DNA of 64,000 nucleotides from NCBI GenBank assembly GCA_001939145.1, contig LSRX01000428.1:1-64000 (forward strand). Direction: 5' to 3'. Origin of the DNA: Symbiodinium microadriaticum. Taxonomy: Eukaryota; Sar; Dinophyceae; Suessiales; Symbiodiniaceae. Positions 42,801 to 52,640 of this stretch are shown here, piece by piece (the stretch's first letter is position 1; each line of letters begins with the position of its first letter). The position numbers and the translations under genes were made by a program. Under the pieces are notes generated by a model. It made no database searches. It saw only the letters and a list, made by a program, of their open reading frames with translations, and was not told the DNA's origin.

Positions 42801-45800
42801 GTGCCAGGAGGAGCTACGAGAAATCGAGGCTTGCAACCCAACAGTAGACGAGGAGGAGCCTGCGGACTGTCCCGGCAAGAAGGTTGTCGAGCCAGTGGAC
42901 TGTGTCCTGGCAGAGTGGAGAGACTGGACTCCCTGCTCTGTAACATGTGGAGGTGGACAGCACTCGCGGCACAGAAGCATTTTCGTGAAGCCAAAAGGTG
43001 GGGGCGAAACCTGCAGAGGTGCACTCGAGGTTACGGAGCCCTGCTACATGCCACAGTGCTTTGGCCGCGACTACGCGGACTGTCAGCTTGGATCCTGGAC
43101 TGAGTGGAGTGATTGCTCCGGATGTAGAGGGCAAAAGCGCCGTCATCGGTCCATCATGAAGCTGCCAGATACTTTTGGTCGGCAGTGTGCAGCAGCCAAG
43201 TTGAAGGAAACGACGGCCTGCTCGCAAGATGGCTGCTATGAGAAGCCATCCTACTGTGCTTGGACACAATGGACCGGTGCCACATCCTGCTTTGGCTATG
43301 GGTCAAGCACGGCCATGCGGAGTCGCGTCCTGACAGTGACAGAAGATGAGCCGCTTGAAGGTGTATTCTTCAACATGCTAGGGGCGGACTCCAGTGCTTG
43401 CTCCAACATCGCCCAGGTCAACGTGACTTGGTGCCCAGGGCGGAACTTAGACTGCTCCCCGGAGAACTGCATCTTTGGCGCCTGGACCGATTGGTCGCAA
43501 GCCACGCACTTCATGTGCGAACGTCATCGCCAGGTTGCCAGGAGGAACAACGAGTGCGGAAAGGCCTGCGTAGGACCTCTCGAAGAGACCAAGGTCTGCG
43601 AAACCGAGGAGGTGCCCCGAGATTGCCTCTTAGGAGACTGGCAGCACTGGAGCTTCTGTGACACCGCCGACCCCACTGGCCAAAAGTATCGATTCCGCAA
43701 GATCTTGCATGATCAGAAATATGGGGGCCTACCCTGTCGTGGAAGCCTGCACCAGACGAAGCCATGCTCGAACAAGCAGGAGCCTGTCGATTGCGAGCTG
43801 AGCTCCTGGACGGAGTGGGGTTCCTGCAGCGAGTCCTGTGGCCGAGGCTGGCACACGCGAGAGCGCAGCGTGATTGCCGTCCCCATGGCCGGAGGGGAGC
43901 GCTGTGCCGACGACCTGGTGGAGATGCAGCCGTGCTCTACTTATTGTGAGCATGCCGTGGCCGTGGACTGTGAGCTCACCGATTGGTCTGCCTGGGGTCA
44001 CTGCGACGAGGAGGGGCAACGCTACAGGCAACGACATGTTCTGACCTCCGCCGAGCATGGGGGTGAAGGTTGCGAGGGTAACCTCTTGGAGTCCGAGTCA
44101 TGCGACTTGGCAAAGATCGACTGCGAGGTCTCTGATTGGGTGGAGTGGAGCGATTGTGACCGCAGCTGCGGTACAGGTCAGCTGAAGAGACAGAGGCAGA
44201 TCATAACCTTTCCCCGAAATGGTGGTGAGCTTTGCCCCAGCCAGATGATCCAGACCACCGGATGCAACTTGGGCTACTGTCCCACGAAGGACTGTGAGGA
44301 GTCTCAGTGGTCTGAGTGGGGCGGCTGCTCTGTCTCTTGTGGTATCGGCGAGGAGAAGCGAGAGAGAAAGGTCCTGCAACTCCGATCCTCTGGAGGAGAA
44401 GGCTGCGACAGCGCCGTGACAGAAAGCAGACCTTGTCACCAGGGCATTCCTTGCAGCGTCCGGCCCTGCGAGATGTCTGACTGGAGCACATGGGGCGAGT
44501 GCAGTGTCACCTGCGGATCGGGACAGCGCGGTCGAACTCGGACCGTCACGCCTCCCGAGAACGGTGGAGACTACTGCGAGCCTGGTCCCCTGTCTGAGCT
44601 GGAGGGCTGCAAGGAGCAATCCTGCGTCAAGCAAGTCTGCGTTGACGGCCAGTGGGGCGACTGGGAGGAGTGGTCCCCGTGCGATGTCTCCTGTGGAGGC
44701 GGCACCACCTTCCGAAGACGGCACATGGCCGTGGCCGCAAACGAGTGTGGAAAGCCGGCAGAGGGCCTGAGCAGAGAGGAGGCTTTCTGCAATGTTGACC
44801 ACTGTCATGCAGCACGAGATTGTGACTTGGTCTGATTTATCAATGCCATACTGACGGTACCGGTAAGAATCGGTGTGAGATTACCTTCAATTTATCACTT
44901 CGCAATGATTCAGACATGCCTCTGAGAGTAACATGTGCGACGGGGCAGACCCGGAGTAAGTTTCGCAGTCGCTCAGGTGTTCTCTCCGAGTGGTCCGATT
45001 GGTCTAGTTGCTCAGCGACTTGCAATGGCAATCAGAAGCGGGAGCGATCTATCATTCAGCACGGCAGATCCGGTGGAGTGCTCTGTGATGGCGATATCCA
45101 TGAGACGCAGCCTTGCAACCCTGGCCTTTTTGATCCCTACCCCGACGGATGTGGGCAGGAGGAGACAAAGGACTCGGCACAGGGAACAGACGCTTCTGTT
45201 TGAGAGGAAGGCTAGGTAAAAACACGTCAGACATGGCAGCTTCTGCTAGGATTGCAAGATGAGCAATTGGACCGACTGGTCTGAGTGCAGTGCTACCTGT
45301 GACGGTGACGGTCTCAGTGATTCGATGCGTGCGCCGATGCCGTTTCCAGTCCCAACTCTGCTAGATGGACGAGACAGAAGTCCCCTCTCCGAACCGTGCA
45401 CAACCTTCCCGGTGCCTGTCCCACCAGCGCCAAATTCACGCCTTTGATGCATGTTTTGCAAGTCGAGTCTGCAAGGATGCATTGTGGTGTCCAGTCAGTT
45501 CTTGCAACTACTAGTGTCAACATCGCGCGTGCTGCTGAGGGGTGTCCCATGCAGAGCAGCCGAGGTGGCGCCAAGGTCAAGAGGAGGGCGATCGTGCAGG
45601 TGCCACCGCAGGGCTGGGCAATGGCAGTCTACATCGGATAATGCGTACAAATTGACAACTGAAGTACATTCTGGTGGATATTCTAGATTCTAGCTTCGGG
45701 AGAACCACGTTGAGATTCTAGACACCTGCATCGAAAAAGCACCCTCCATGCTCAATCTCTGCCCCTGTGACAGCACCGCGCCAACGGCGGAAGACCTTGC

Positions 45801-46503
45801 ACAGGCGGGAGAGTTTCAGAGATGCAGTGATGCGCAGTCCTGTGGATGTGACACCGCAAGCCGCTCCTGCCGATGGTAGCACCAGAAGAGTTCTCCTGTT
45901 AGTCTGTCTTCTGTAGGCTCCCTCACCAAGATCCAGGGCTGCGCGGAGGACCAGTGCGAGGGCGGCGACCCGGTAGCCTGCGAGTTTGGCGACTGGAGGG
46001 ACTGGAGTGCCTGTGACAAGTGTGACGGCGAACGCAAGCGGAAGCGCACCATCAAGCAGTATGCCCAGAATGGTGGCAGCAATTGCGATGCTTTCGCAGG
46101 GGAGGAGGTGGACAAGTGCCCTAGGTCCTGTGTACATGGGTTTTGCACTTGGAGCCCATGGGGAAGTTGGGGCTCCTGCCACGGTTGTGGCCGAAGCGCT
46201 CGTCGGGAGCGAACGCGAGAGCAGCGGGCTACAGAGAACCCCCTGAGACAGCCTCCCCTCAGCGAGACCCGGGTCGAAAGACTTACCCTCCACCACAGTG
46301 AGGTAACAGCTGCGCAGCACGGCTACACCGCATTAGTCGCGGAGGTTGGCGCCTTGCGGACCGCCCGAGACCACAAACTTACGCTGGCATTCGGGCTCGG
46401 CCTCGTGACGGTGCCTTTGGGTTTCGCTTTCCTTCGATTGCTGCCACTTCTTCGTCTCAGAACAAGCGGATACTCGTCGTTGCTGCCAATGGGAGCCGAA
46501 TGA
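30871..46503 (+). CDS. long surface-protein gene: repeated Cys modules, then about 24 thrombospondin type 1 repeats and a membrane anchor
   Basis: The gene is inferred from many exons in one strand and order. First come module exons m1 (GISEVKLVIGSSHDANLKCV at 30871; further copies at 32549, 33356, 34090, 34696, 37942) and m2 (32193, 32807, 33639, 34373, 38217). Then Cys-rich exons: FDCYADLPNAWESAKVQYCC near 38690 and DCLGSETDWETCPSPEECDT near 38900. Then thrombospondin type 1 repeats from about 39050 (PVDCVFAEWTSW) to 46200, scheme DCxLSDWxxWSxCSxxCGxG. Last come a stem, a hydrophobic helix (LTLAFGLGLVTVPLGFAF) and a short tail with TGA at 46501-46503. Such repeats are found on adhesion and recognition proteins, and a type I surface protein is inferred. 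The 5' end and the joining of module and thrombospondin parts need transcript proof. Confidence 0.55.
31868..32050. repeat. GAT/GGT trinucleotide-rich low-complexity tract
   Basis: Imperfect gatgatggt repeats. The - strand frames translate to His-rich peptides, an artefact of the repeat. It probably lies in an intron before the m2 exon at 32193. Confidence 0.8.
32193..32271 (+). CDS. m2 module exon
   Basis: After the acceptor tccctag the exon reads FHIYTNSHGEVCAERTDHRD then PWGSNL, and ends before a gtccgg donor. It is one of five or six m2 copies with conserved G-x-[IV]CA-x-R-[TV]D...PWG-x-x-L. Confidence 0.6.
32807..32882 (+). CDS. m2 module exon
   Basis: The exon follows the acceptor gctgag and reads FEISHEKGKICATRVDYDKP then WGLDL. 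It ends before gcatga, which suggests a GC donor. Confidence 0.6.
33198..33801 (+). repeat. 604-base direct duplication, copy 1
   Basis: Repeats 734 bases downstream as 33932-34535. By eye only two substitutions were seen (ctctacc/ctttacc and gcaggtgg/gcgggtgg). It contains one m1 exon (33356-33411, MQIEIGSSPDSSTKCAV) and one m2 exon (33639-33714, FHVYHHGDQICAHRTDYDKP then WGLHL). Confidence 0.9.
33932..34535 (+). repeat. 604-base direct duplication, copy 2
   Basis: Near-identical to 33198-33801 with 130 unrelated bases between. It carries the second m1 (34090-34145) and m2 (34373-34448) exons, both with unchanged reading and splice-site context. This is a recent exon-pair duplication. Confidence 0.9.
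34755..37941. other. long intron-like stretch with repetitive sequence
   Basis: No module or thrombospondin exon was recognised. A GC-rich segment near 35005-35060 (ggccaactggcccgggggtc) resembles one near 35400-35455 (gggccaatggcctgagggtc). Purine runs (gcaaagcaaagagagagag) occur at 35490-35600 and 35975-35995. A 192-codon + strand frame (36736-37314) lacks support. The stretch looks like nested transposon-derived DNA within an intron. Confidence 0.45.
38217..38292 (+). CDS. m2 module exon, last copy
   Basis: The exon follows the acceptor gcttag and reads FHIYHENGKICAHRTDHNDP then WGMHL, ending before gtcgga. It pairs with an m1 exon at 37942-37998 (GMVELVVGSSLHSSTKCV). Confidence 0.65.
38685..38946 (+). 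CDS. Cys-rich exons between module and thrombospondin regions
   Basis: One exon reads GQEPFDCYADLPNAWESAKV then QYCCRFPGYEEGASC. The next (from about 38816) reads KLGCDMLPDDTASVSMLLAA and ends ERCMKTKDCLGSETDWETCP then SPEECDT. Conserved Cys pairs and the WESAKxxYCC pattern look like a small disulfide-rich domain that I cannot name. Their position links the module part to the thrombospondin part. Confidence 0.5.
39045..42560 (+). CDS. thrombospondin type 1 repeats 1-8, split over several exons
   Basis: Repeat starts are read at 39058 (PVDCVFAEWTSW); 39605 joined to 39691 (VDCKFSA + DWTLWRGDC); 39998 joined to 40078 (ADCKFT + EEWHEWSECSAKCGVG); 40558 (NCELSFWTEWSGC); 41490 (LLSDWGAWQPC); 42030 (DCLLSDWEGWSDCSTNCGDG); 42200 (DCQWGDWAHWSACPCSCGGG); and 42376 (CRDGTWGEWMEWTACSATC). 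The introns that split single repeats are often under 100 bases. Several donors look non-canonical. Sequence from 40610 to 41440 and from 41660 to 42010 appears intronic. Confidence 0.55.
42694..44835 (+). CDS. large exon with twelve thrombospondin type 1 repeats
   Basis: A continuous frame carries twelve repeats about 170 bases apart, starting near 42694, 42895, 43076, 43252, 43462, 43618, 43786, 43963, 44118, 44287, 44461 and 44635. Typical starts are DCVLAEWRDWTPCSVTCGGG and DCEVSDWVEWSDCDRSCGTG. The W-x-x-W core, the CSxxCG turn, the R-x-R strand and the terminal C-x(3-4)-C are mostly kept. Repeats 4-6 have lost part of the central Cys pair (for example WTGATSCFGYG). The W-x-x-W core is the usual C-mannosylation site; the family also carries O-fucose on CSxxCG. 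The frame ends DCDLV and TGA, but the next repeat starts after an acceptor at 44975, so a donor near 44833 is likely. Confidence 0.85.
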   Translation, partial: CAVSEWGLWSDCSCSCDGVRERNRFVSVFAKNGGKPCQEELREIEACNPTVDEEEPADCPGKKVVEPVDCVLAEWRDWTPCSVTCGGGQHSRHRSIFVKPKGGGETCRGALEVTEPCYMPQCFGRDYADCQLGSWTEWSDCSGCRGQKRRHRSIMKLPDTFGRQCAAAKLKETTACSQDGCYEKPSYCAWTQWTGATSCFGYGSSTAMRSRVLTVTEDEPLEGVFFNMLGADSSACSNIAQVNVTWCPGRNLDCSPENCIFGAWTDWSQATHFMCERHRQVARRNNECGKACVGPLEETKVCETEEVPRDCLLGDWQHWSFCDTADPTGQKYRFRKILHDQKYGGLPCRGSLHQTKPCSNKQEPVDCELSSWTEWGSCSESCGRGWHTRERSVIAVPMAGGERCADDLVEMQPCSTYCEHAVAVDCELTDWSAWGHCDEEGQRYRQRHVLTSAEHGGEGCEGNLLESESCDLAKIDCEVSDWVEWSDCDRSCGTGQLKRQRQIITFPRNGGELCPSQMIQTTGCNLGYCPTKDCEESQWSEWGGCSVSCGIGEEKRERKVLQLRSSGGEGCDSAVTESRPCHQGIPCSVRPCEMSDWSTWGECSVTCGSGQRGRTRTVTPPENGGDYCEPGPLSELEGCKEQSCVKQVCVDGQWGDWEEWSPCDVSCGGGTTFRRRHMAVAANECGKPAEGLSREEAFCNVDHCHAARDCDLV
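44975..45640 (+). CDS. thrombospondin repeats 21 and 22
   Basis: After gctcag the exon reads VLSEWSDWSSCSATCNGNQK and closes with ETQPCNPG (to about 45160). The next repeat begins KMSNWTDWSECSATCDGD (45258) and is cut by a gtgacg donor. Its remainder (GGAKVKRRAIVQVPPQGW) lies near 45562-45620. Confidence 0.6.
45745..46503 (+). CDS. C-terminal exons: thrombospondin repeats 23-24, stem, transmembrane helix
   Basis: An exon near 45750-45878 reads LNLCPCDSTAPTAEDLAQAG and CSDAQSCGCDTASRSC. After ctgtag (about 45913) come ACEFGDWRDWSACDKCDGER and HGFCTWSPWGSWGSCHGCGR, two divergent repeats. A Glu/Arg-rich stem follows (SETRVERLTLHHSEV), then an 18-22 residue hydrophobic helix (LTLAFGLGLVTVPLGFAFLR), a short tail RTSGYSSLLPMGAE and TGA at 46501-46503. 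A single C-terminal helix after an extracellular repeat array indicates type I topology. Confidence 0.65.
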
Positions 46504-47276
46504 GTCAATGCGGACACAACCGCGCTTTGTAGGAATGTACCGCCGGGACCTGAAACAGGCCCGCAAGAACAAACTTCCGAGTGCCCTGAATGACGAATTT
46601 TCAAGGGAGAAGTTCTTCAACATCAGCGATACAGCGCTCTGAAGTTTTCACCCGTGATCATACCAGTAGTTCAAGTTTGGCAAAGTCCGACAAGATTCTT
46701 TCGACCTTCACAGAGCCCATTGCGAGTAGACCTACCAAGCTTGGGCTGGTTTCTTGAAGACTTCGTGGTTGCGGATCCGGTCCAGCTTGTTTTAGAGCCC
46801 AGAGGTGTCTTGCACATGTGCGGATTCCATCAGACAAACGGCCTCAGAGACAGTAAATGTGTTGGACACGAAGGGAGGTTACAGTTTGACAACTGGGCGC
46901 AGTGAAGGTCCGCTCGAGTTAATTCGCAGACCGGAATGCCAATGTCGCATCACGTCCGCTTGCTGGCCATGGAAGGCCGCAGATCTGCAAGCGAGTCTAG
47001 CGTGGTTGGGCACTCTTGCTAAAGCTTTGTACTCTTGACCAATCAGGAGTTGCTCCGCCACAACACCCGTGCACTGTCCAGCTGTGGAGCCGATTTCTTT
47101 TTCTGCTTCACTTCTAGTGCTGTCTGCAATGCATCGAGCCGCAGGAGAACTGTGGCTTGGGTGATTGGTGCAAGAGAACTTAAACTCATGCCTTCAACGC
47201 CTCCAGGAACCATGTTGACATGGTGTTGTAACGCATGGCAATTCGCTTCTTCCATGCGGCTTATTTAATAGCACTG
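46504..47276. other. intergenic, no supported gene
   Basis: Likely the 3' untranslated region of the thrombospondin gene, then short spacing to the next start at 47277. No domain or RNA gene was recognised. Confidence 0.5.
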
Positions 47277-49726
47277 ATGAGGCACATCATGGCAAAATAC
47301 CAGCAGCATGAGACCTCTCGTCTCCTTGAGTCTGGAGCCATGGAGAAGCCAGTGAAGAAGAAGAAGAAGCAGGTGCAAAGTGGGTTGTAACTCATTAAAA
47401 GTAATTAAAATTAGTTGGGGAAGGTGAAACCAACCAGGACTGGAAGGTAGCCTTGTGGAGTTGCCATTCTCAAGTCAGAGAGCCTACCACGGTCTCCTGA
47501 ATGTGGGGCCGAAGGTGGTCGCTAGAACTAGAACTGGAATGAACTCAACAGCCTTGGTTTTACACCAACACGTGTGGTCAATTGTCGGACTTCCTTCGTG
47601 GAATTCCTCTCAGGTTTTGGCCGCTAGTATATAGCAGAGATACAGTCGTCACGAGGGAACTGTCCCGGGCCAGGCCAGAAAGCCCGCGGAGGAGGGACAC
47701 GCGCGGCAGGGCACTTCGAAGTTCGGGCGCCGAGAAGACCCAGTGACTCAGTGGTCTCATGTCAAGCGCGAATATTTCAGAACAGTTTTGCCTCCAAAGG
47801 AAGGCGGAGGCCAAAGCAAGCCCAGGCCAGGCCCGGTCCGTGTAACATGGGCTAGAGACGGGCAGCAATAGCAGAAGCAGTCAGAGTCAGAAGTTTTGTG
47901 GAGGCCCTTCAGATGCAGAAGTGTGAGCCCAAGCAGTGCGAAATGCTGCCTTTTCCCTGGCTCTTTGCTTTGCCTTTGTTGGGTCAAGTGTGTTCAAGTG
48001 TATCAGGTCCCTGCGAAGACCGGGAAGGCTCAAAAGCGAAAAGGACTGGCCTGTTGGCATGCTGGTGTACGGAAATTGCAAAAGCGCAGTGAGTTGGACG
48101 GGCAGCGGTCGAAGGCAGTCTGCACCATCAATGTGGATATATCGCATAGCATCCAGGACTGCAGTCCCAGCCTGATTTGCCGGCCTCAAAGAAGGCCTGT
48201 CCTATGCGCGATTTCGATAATCGCAGGCAGCTCCGTTTTCCTTCCACTCTTGCGCATGCAGGCCAAGAAGCAAAGCCTGAAAGAAGGACCGCTATTTCCA
48301 CATACAGGCCAGCCGTGCACCTCAATGAAAATTGCCCAGGACACGTGGATGCCAAGGACTCAGCGGAGGCCTCCAAAACGAAGGCCGGCTCTGCAGGGAC
48401 ATGGAAGGCCATGTTCAACCACATGTCCTCGAAACAGGCTTCTCTGATCCAAAAGAAGAAAAAGCGCACAGGAGCTGGCTGAGCAAGAAACTCATGCATG
48501 AAGTCGGCCATCCAACAGGCGGAGGCGGCGACAGCGGCGCAGCCTCGCAGAAGCAGGTCGGTTCGCTGCAGATTCGAAGAGCCTTCGCTCGTATCGTTCC
48601 GCCGCAGGAAGCCGCGGCAGGCCTGTCCAAGCCTTCGACTTGCAAGTTTCATCAGAAGCCTTCCTGTCAGTCGGCTCAAGGGGCCTGCACACGAACACAT
48701 CTTGGTCAGGCGTGAACCTTACTGTCTTTGTTGACGGCGTGCCCTATGCTGCAGCCCTGGCTTTTCCACAGACCCCAATGATGGCGTAGGGCTTAAAGTT
48801 TAAGACTTAGGCGCAGGGTTTAGGGCATGGTCATCAGGGCATGCACCTGTTCGACAGCGCTGCATGGAGATATCCAGGACTGGTCCGTGGAGAAGCTTTC
48901 TGACTTCTTTCGCCAAAGGTGCGGTTCTTGCCTCAGACAAATCCCAGATGAATAGTGACTATGCAATAATCATAGTCAAAAACACGTACAAATAATGGTT
49001 GTGTAGTAATTCTCATGCCACAGTTTTAATTCTTTAAATAACTTCTACGATGACGATCAATAGTACTACTGTTCATGACAATACAAGCAATCGTAACGAC
49101 AACAACAACTTCAACAGTAATAACAGGCGAATAATATCAAAGACGGTTGTAGTAGAGATAATGGTAATCGTAGTGCTCAAATCTGCAGTAATTGTAATAG
49201 TCAGACTACATTTATTAGTAGTTGCAATAATCTGGCTGGTAGAAACAGTTATCGCAGTAAGAATCACTAACCATCTTTGCAATAATAGTGACAATCATAG
49301 TAACAACAATGACAGTACTGCTAACAGTAATCATAATCGTCTGAATGGCAATACGACCAGCAGCAACATATTAGCAATAGTAGTGGTGATCCTAATATCA
49401 ATAGTCTTATCACTCATTTTGGAAAGCAGTAGTCAAAATACTGACACCAATATCAATTGAGCAATAACAGTAGCAGTGGTAAAACTCGAAATGCTGGTAG
49501 CACTCACAACACTCGTAATGCTCGTAGTGCTCGTAATGCTAGGGATACTCGTAACCGAAACACTCGCAACAAAGTAACCGAGCTAATCGCACCATTCGTG
49601 CTAACTGGATCAATCGATATATGTCTAATGTTGTAATGATAAGACTAGTAATAATAATAATAGTAATGCTGATAGCACTAACTGTATATAATGGTAAGTC
49701 GTAACTATAGTAATGGTAGCAGCAAC

Positions 49727-49781
<55 letters not shown>

Positions 49782-50050
49782 ATATTCACAAGAGGAATAA
49801 GAGGAATAAGACTTTAAGAGAAATATTATAATTTAAAGTAAGATGCACAATACGAGCAATAAGAGTAACAGGAGTAGTAAGCGCAATTACATCAAGAAGG
49901 GAATCATAAGAACAATTCGAGTAATTAGCGTAATAATAGTTCTGGTCACCTAAATTTAATTATCATAAATCATAGTACTAACAACGACAATAGTGATAGT
50001 ACTATACACTGTTCCCGCTACTACTTCTTCTGCGAATGCTGCTGCTGCTG

Positions 50051-50096
<46 letters not shown>

Positions 50097-52100
50097 ACTC
50101 TTGTTATCACCTTTCTGAACCGAGGTGAGGTGGCCGAAGTGCGGGCCCCCACCTGGCAAGACTCGGGCCGCTTGCGTGCAGGGCTCGGTCGAGCAGGGGT
50201 TGTCGTTTTCGGGACTTTTATACGGTTTCAGTTTCTTCGTTCTTTAAGTCGCAGTGTTCGTTTCTTCGTGTTCGGCTCCCTATCCTGCTCCATGTCTTCA
50301 CAGCCCCCACCCGATTGCTTTAAGTCTTCCCTAGCGCCTTGCAGTCCAAAATGGAGAAGGGAGTTCGTGAGAGCGCGTGAAGACGGGAGATTTAAGGATG
50401 GACAGGAACTGAGAGCCAAAATCCGAGAACTAAGCCGTTTGACATCCCGTAGTGTAGGCAAAAACGAGAATTGAGTATTGGCAGTGCATCCTTATGAATC
50501 CTTGGTCATCCGAACCTAATCAAACTGCATTGCAGGAAGCATGAAGAGTAACGGTCGGATTAATGTCAAATGTGAGTTTGAAAAAGAGCAAATGTTGAGA
50601 GTTTCAGAAATGACATTAGGGTTGAGAGTTGAGAAATATGCAGATGAGTTGCTGCAACTAGCGGCCGAATCAAGGCACTTGCTTGAGGAAATCGTTAATT
50701 CACTTGCTTGCGACACGAGAGGGATTTGAGTAAATCTGCAGGGGACGTCGCAAGCGAGATTTCTGTAAATGGATGTGCGCAAACATAGAGAGAGTACGAA
50801 GCGCTGTGTTCGCCTTTGTCGGCACTCTCTAAGCACCGTACGTCTTGAGCGGTCATGAAATCTCGCTCAAAGCCCATCAGGCACAGCAGGGAACACGAAT
50901 TTGATATGCGGTTCGTTGTGGAGTGGTGGCGTAGGTGTTAGCGGGCCCACGGGGAGGGATGAGGCCGTAGATAGGTTTTTCTAAACTTCTCATCGGCCGC
51001 ATCTGAGGCGAATTATGACACAAATCTAGAGGCATGATCAAAACTACGATAGTGGGCGATGGTATGCGATGGCAATTGCGATTCTGCTGGTGATGTTGTG
51101 TATGGTCATCATGATCGACGTCATCATCATCATCAACATCACTGACCGCACCATCATCACCAGCATCACCATCATGATCATCATCATGATCATGATCATC
51201 ATCATCATCATCTTCGTAGAAGTGGGATGCTCTGCTGTCTTGGAGGCGGTTATGCTCACGTGGTGCTGGGCAGCGGGGAGAGCAAAGACAAAGCCCTCGC
51301 GCTGAATGGGAGCAAGGTTGGCAAGCAGGCAGCGACAGAGCTCAAAAGCGCAAAAACTACGGCCCTGTGTCTTGTGCTTGCAGGATTTGTGCTGCAGCTA
51401 TGTGGCAAACGCCCTTAGAGTTGTGCTTTGGCAAAGGGCCGCTATCTGAAGATCGAGCCTGCCAAGCAGCCGGGCGAAGGCCACGTGGAGAGCAGAGTAA
51501 AGCATACCAGGATGCATGGGACAAGTGCTGCATGTCCGAGTTGGCAGGCAAGTCCGCTTCTGCGGGGACGGAGGACTTGGAAGGAAAGCGCCAATGCCCC
51601 AGTTCGCTGCAAAGGCTGTCGCCTGGAGCCGCCGAGTTCAGCAACAGGCCGACTCTTCGTGAAGAACTTGCCTTACAGCGCGACGGAAGACGACATTGCA
51701 AAGCTCTTCGTAAAGTGTGGCAAGGTGAGGCTTCGTGTAGCAGCCTAGGATGTGCGCCCGCCTGTCTCGTCAGGTGGTTGAGATCAGAATCCCACACCAA
51801 GCCGGAAGGTCGAAGGCCTGGAAATGCACTGCTGCTGGTACTGTAGCGGCTAGCCGAGCATGTAGCGTGCCCGGTCTGGCAGGGCTTTGCCTACGTCGAG
51901 TTCGCGAAAGCCAAGGCGACTTGGGAATTCGTCGTTGCGGGAAAGGTCGTGTAGAGCAAGTCTGCCTGTCTGAACACTACAGCCATAATGCCTCAACGCA
52001 GTGCATGAATTCTTGCACCAAGCCGAGCCACAACAGACGGGTCAGGGACTTCAAGCTGCCATGCTTTTGGACCCTGCCCCATCGCCAGAGCCTGTGTGGT
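47277..52100 (+). CDS. RRM-type RNA-binding protein gene (RBM19/MRD1-like or similar)
   Basis: A candidate first exon (47277-47372) reads MRHIMAKYQQHETSRLLESG and ends with a Lys run (PVKKKKKQ) before gtgcaaag. A secure RRM lies at 51642-51945 in three exons: 51642-51724 (GRLFVKNLPYSATEDDIAKL, then FVKCGK; donor gtgagg), 51774-51815 (VVEIRIPHQAGRSK; donor gcctgg) and 51883-51945 (GFAYVEFAKAKATWEFVVAG then K; donor gtcgtg). RNP2 is LFVKNL and RNP1 is GFAYVEF. The joins are in phase and the three pieces give an uninterrupted fold. A preceding segment near 51430 (LAKGRYLKIEPAKQPGEG) looks like the end of another RRM. The resemblance to the multi-RRM ribosome-biogenesis proteins is inference from the GRLFVxNLPYxATEDD wording. 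Linking the first exon to the RRM across 4 kb is uncertain. Confidence 0.6.
47890..48730 (+). other. possible exons of the RRM gene
   Basis: Frames at 47896-48482 and 48600-48760 give basic, fairly complex peptides (QVPAKTGKAQKRKG; KKACPMRDFDNRRQ; LTVFVDGVPYAA) but cannot be joined with confidence. Telomere-like words (ggcgcagggtttagggc) follow at about 48810-48828. Confidence 0.3.
48960..50110. repeat. AT-rich trinucleotide-repeat region
   Basis: Dominated by aat, gta and caa-type words with (TAG)n at 49732-49778 and (CTA)n at 50051-50096. The two runs are mutually complementary and about 270 bases apart, so they could pair as a hairpin. The 136-codon open frame here (49050-49460) is a low-complexity Asn/Ile/Val artefact. 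It probably lies within an intron of the RRM gene. Confidence 0.75.
50290..50730 (+). CDS. two short unassigned open frames
   Basis: MSSQPPPDCFKSSLAPCSPK then WRREFVRAREDGRFKDGQEL (50292-50474), and MKSNGRINVKCEFEKEQMLR then VSEMTLGLRVEKYADELLQL (50541-50729). Both have a balanced, charged composition and helical pattern, unlike the surrounding simple repeats. They could be exons of the RRM gene or of an inserted element. No domain is recognised. Confidence 0.3.
51115..51222. repeat. (CAT/TCA)n trinucleotide tract
   Basis: Imperfect catcatgatcatcatc repeats within an intron of the RRM gene. The frames through it give Ile/Met-rich artefacts. Confidence 0.8.
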
Positions 52101-52640
52101 GAGCATGCCAGCAGTACTGGTTTGAAGTACTCCAAGACCCTGAAGAAAGTCCCGGCCCGAGACCGAGGTTGCAAGGACGTAAGCTGTGGCTCGATGCAGA
52201 TTCGGGAAGTGGGTGTAGCCCTGAGATGCCCTGAGGACAGCTTTTAACTTGCCTGTACCTATCACTATCCATGCCAGTGAAGCGCGGATGGGCTGCACAC
52301 ATCGCGTCGGCTGGTTGTGAAAATCTTGTCGAGAGCATTTTCCAAGGCCAAAGGCTGGTTTCCACCATCGCGCGGAGGTCGGGGCTGTCTTGGCCGTGTG
52401 CATCCTGCAAGCTGAAGTCATCAGGCATTTCAGTCCAAGTTTGGCCCAGCAAAGCCGTCTGGAAAGACGAAGCAGGTGCAAGTATTGAGAGGTTCTTGTT
52501 TGAAATTCAGTCATCATCAATTCCGCTTGCCTGCAGGGTCCAGCTATGGATCGGTCAGAGCCCCAGATCTTGTGGGTAAGGTCTGTTTGCTGCCAAAATA
52601 CGGTCCGAGGCAGAAGGGCGCCTCGAAGAAATTGTCGTTA
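52101..52640. other. 3' flank of RRM gene, transition to AT-rich island
   Basis: No convincing exon beyond about 52200 and no other feature recognised. Base composition is still similar to the genes up to about 52630. Confidence 0.4.

Noticed and set aside
49050-49460. 136-codon Asn/Ile-rich frame
   Set aside because: Low-complexity product of aat/gta-type simple repeats.
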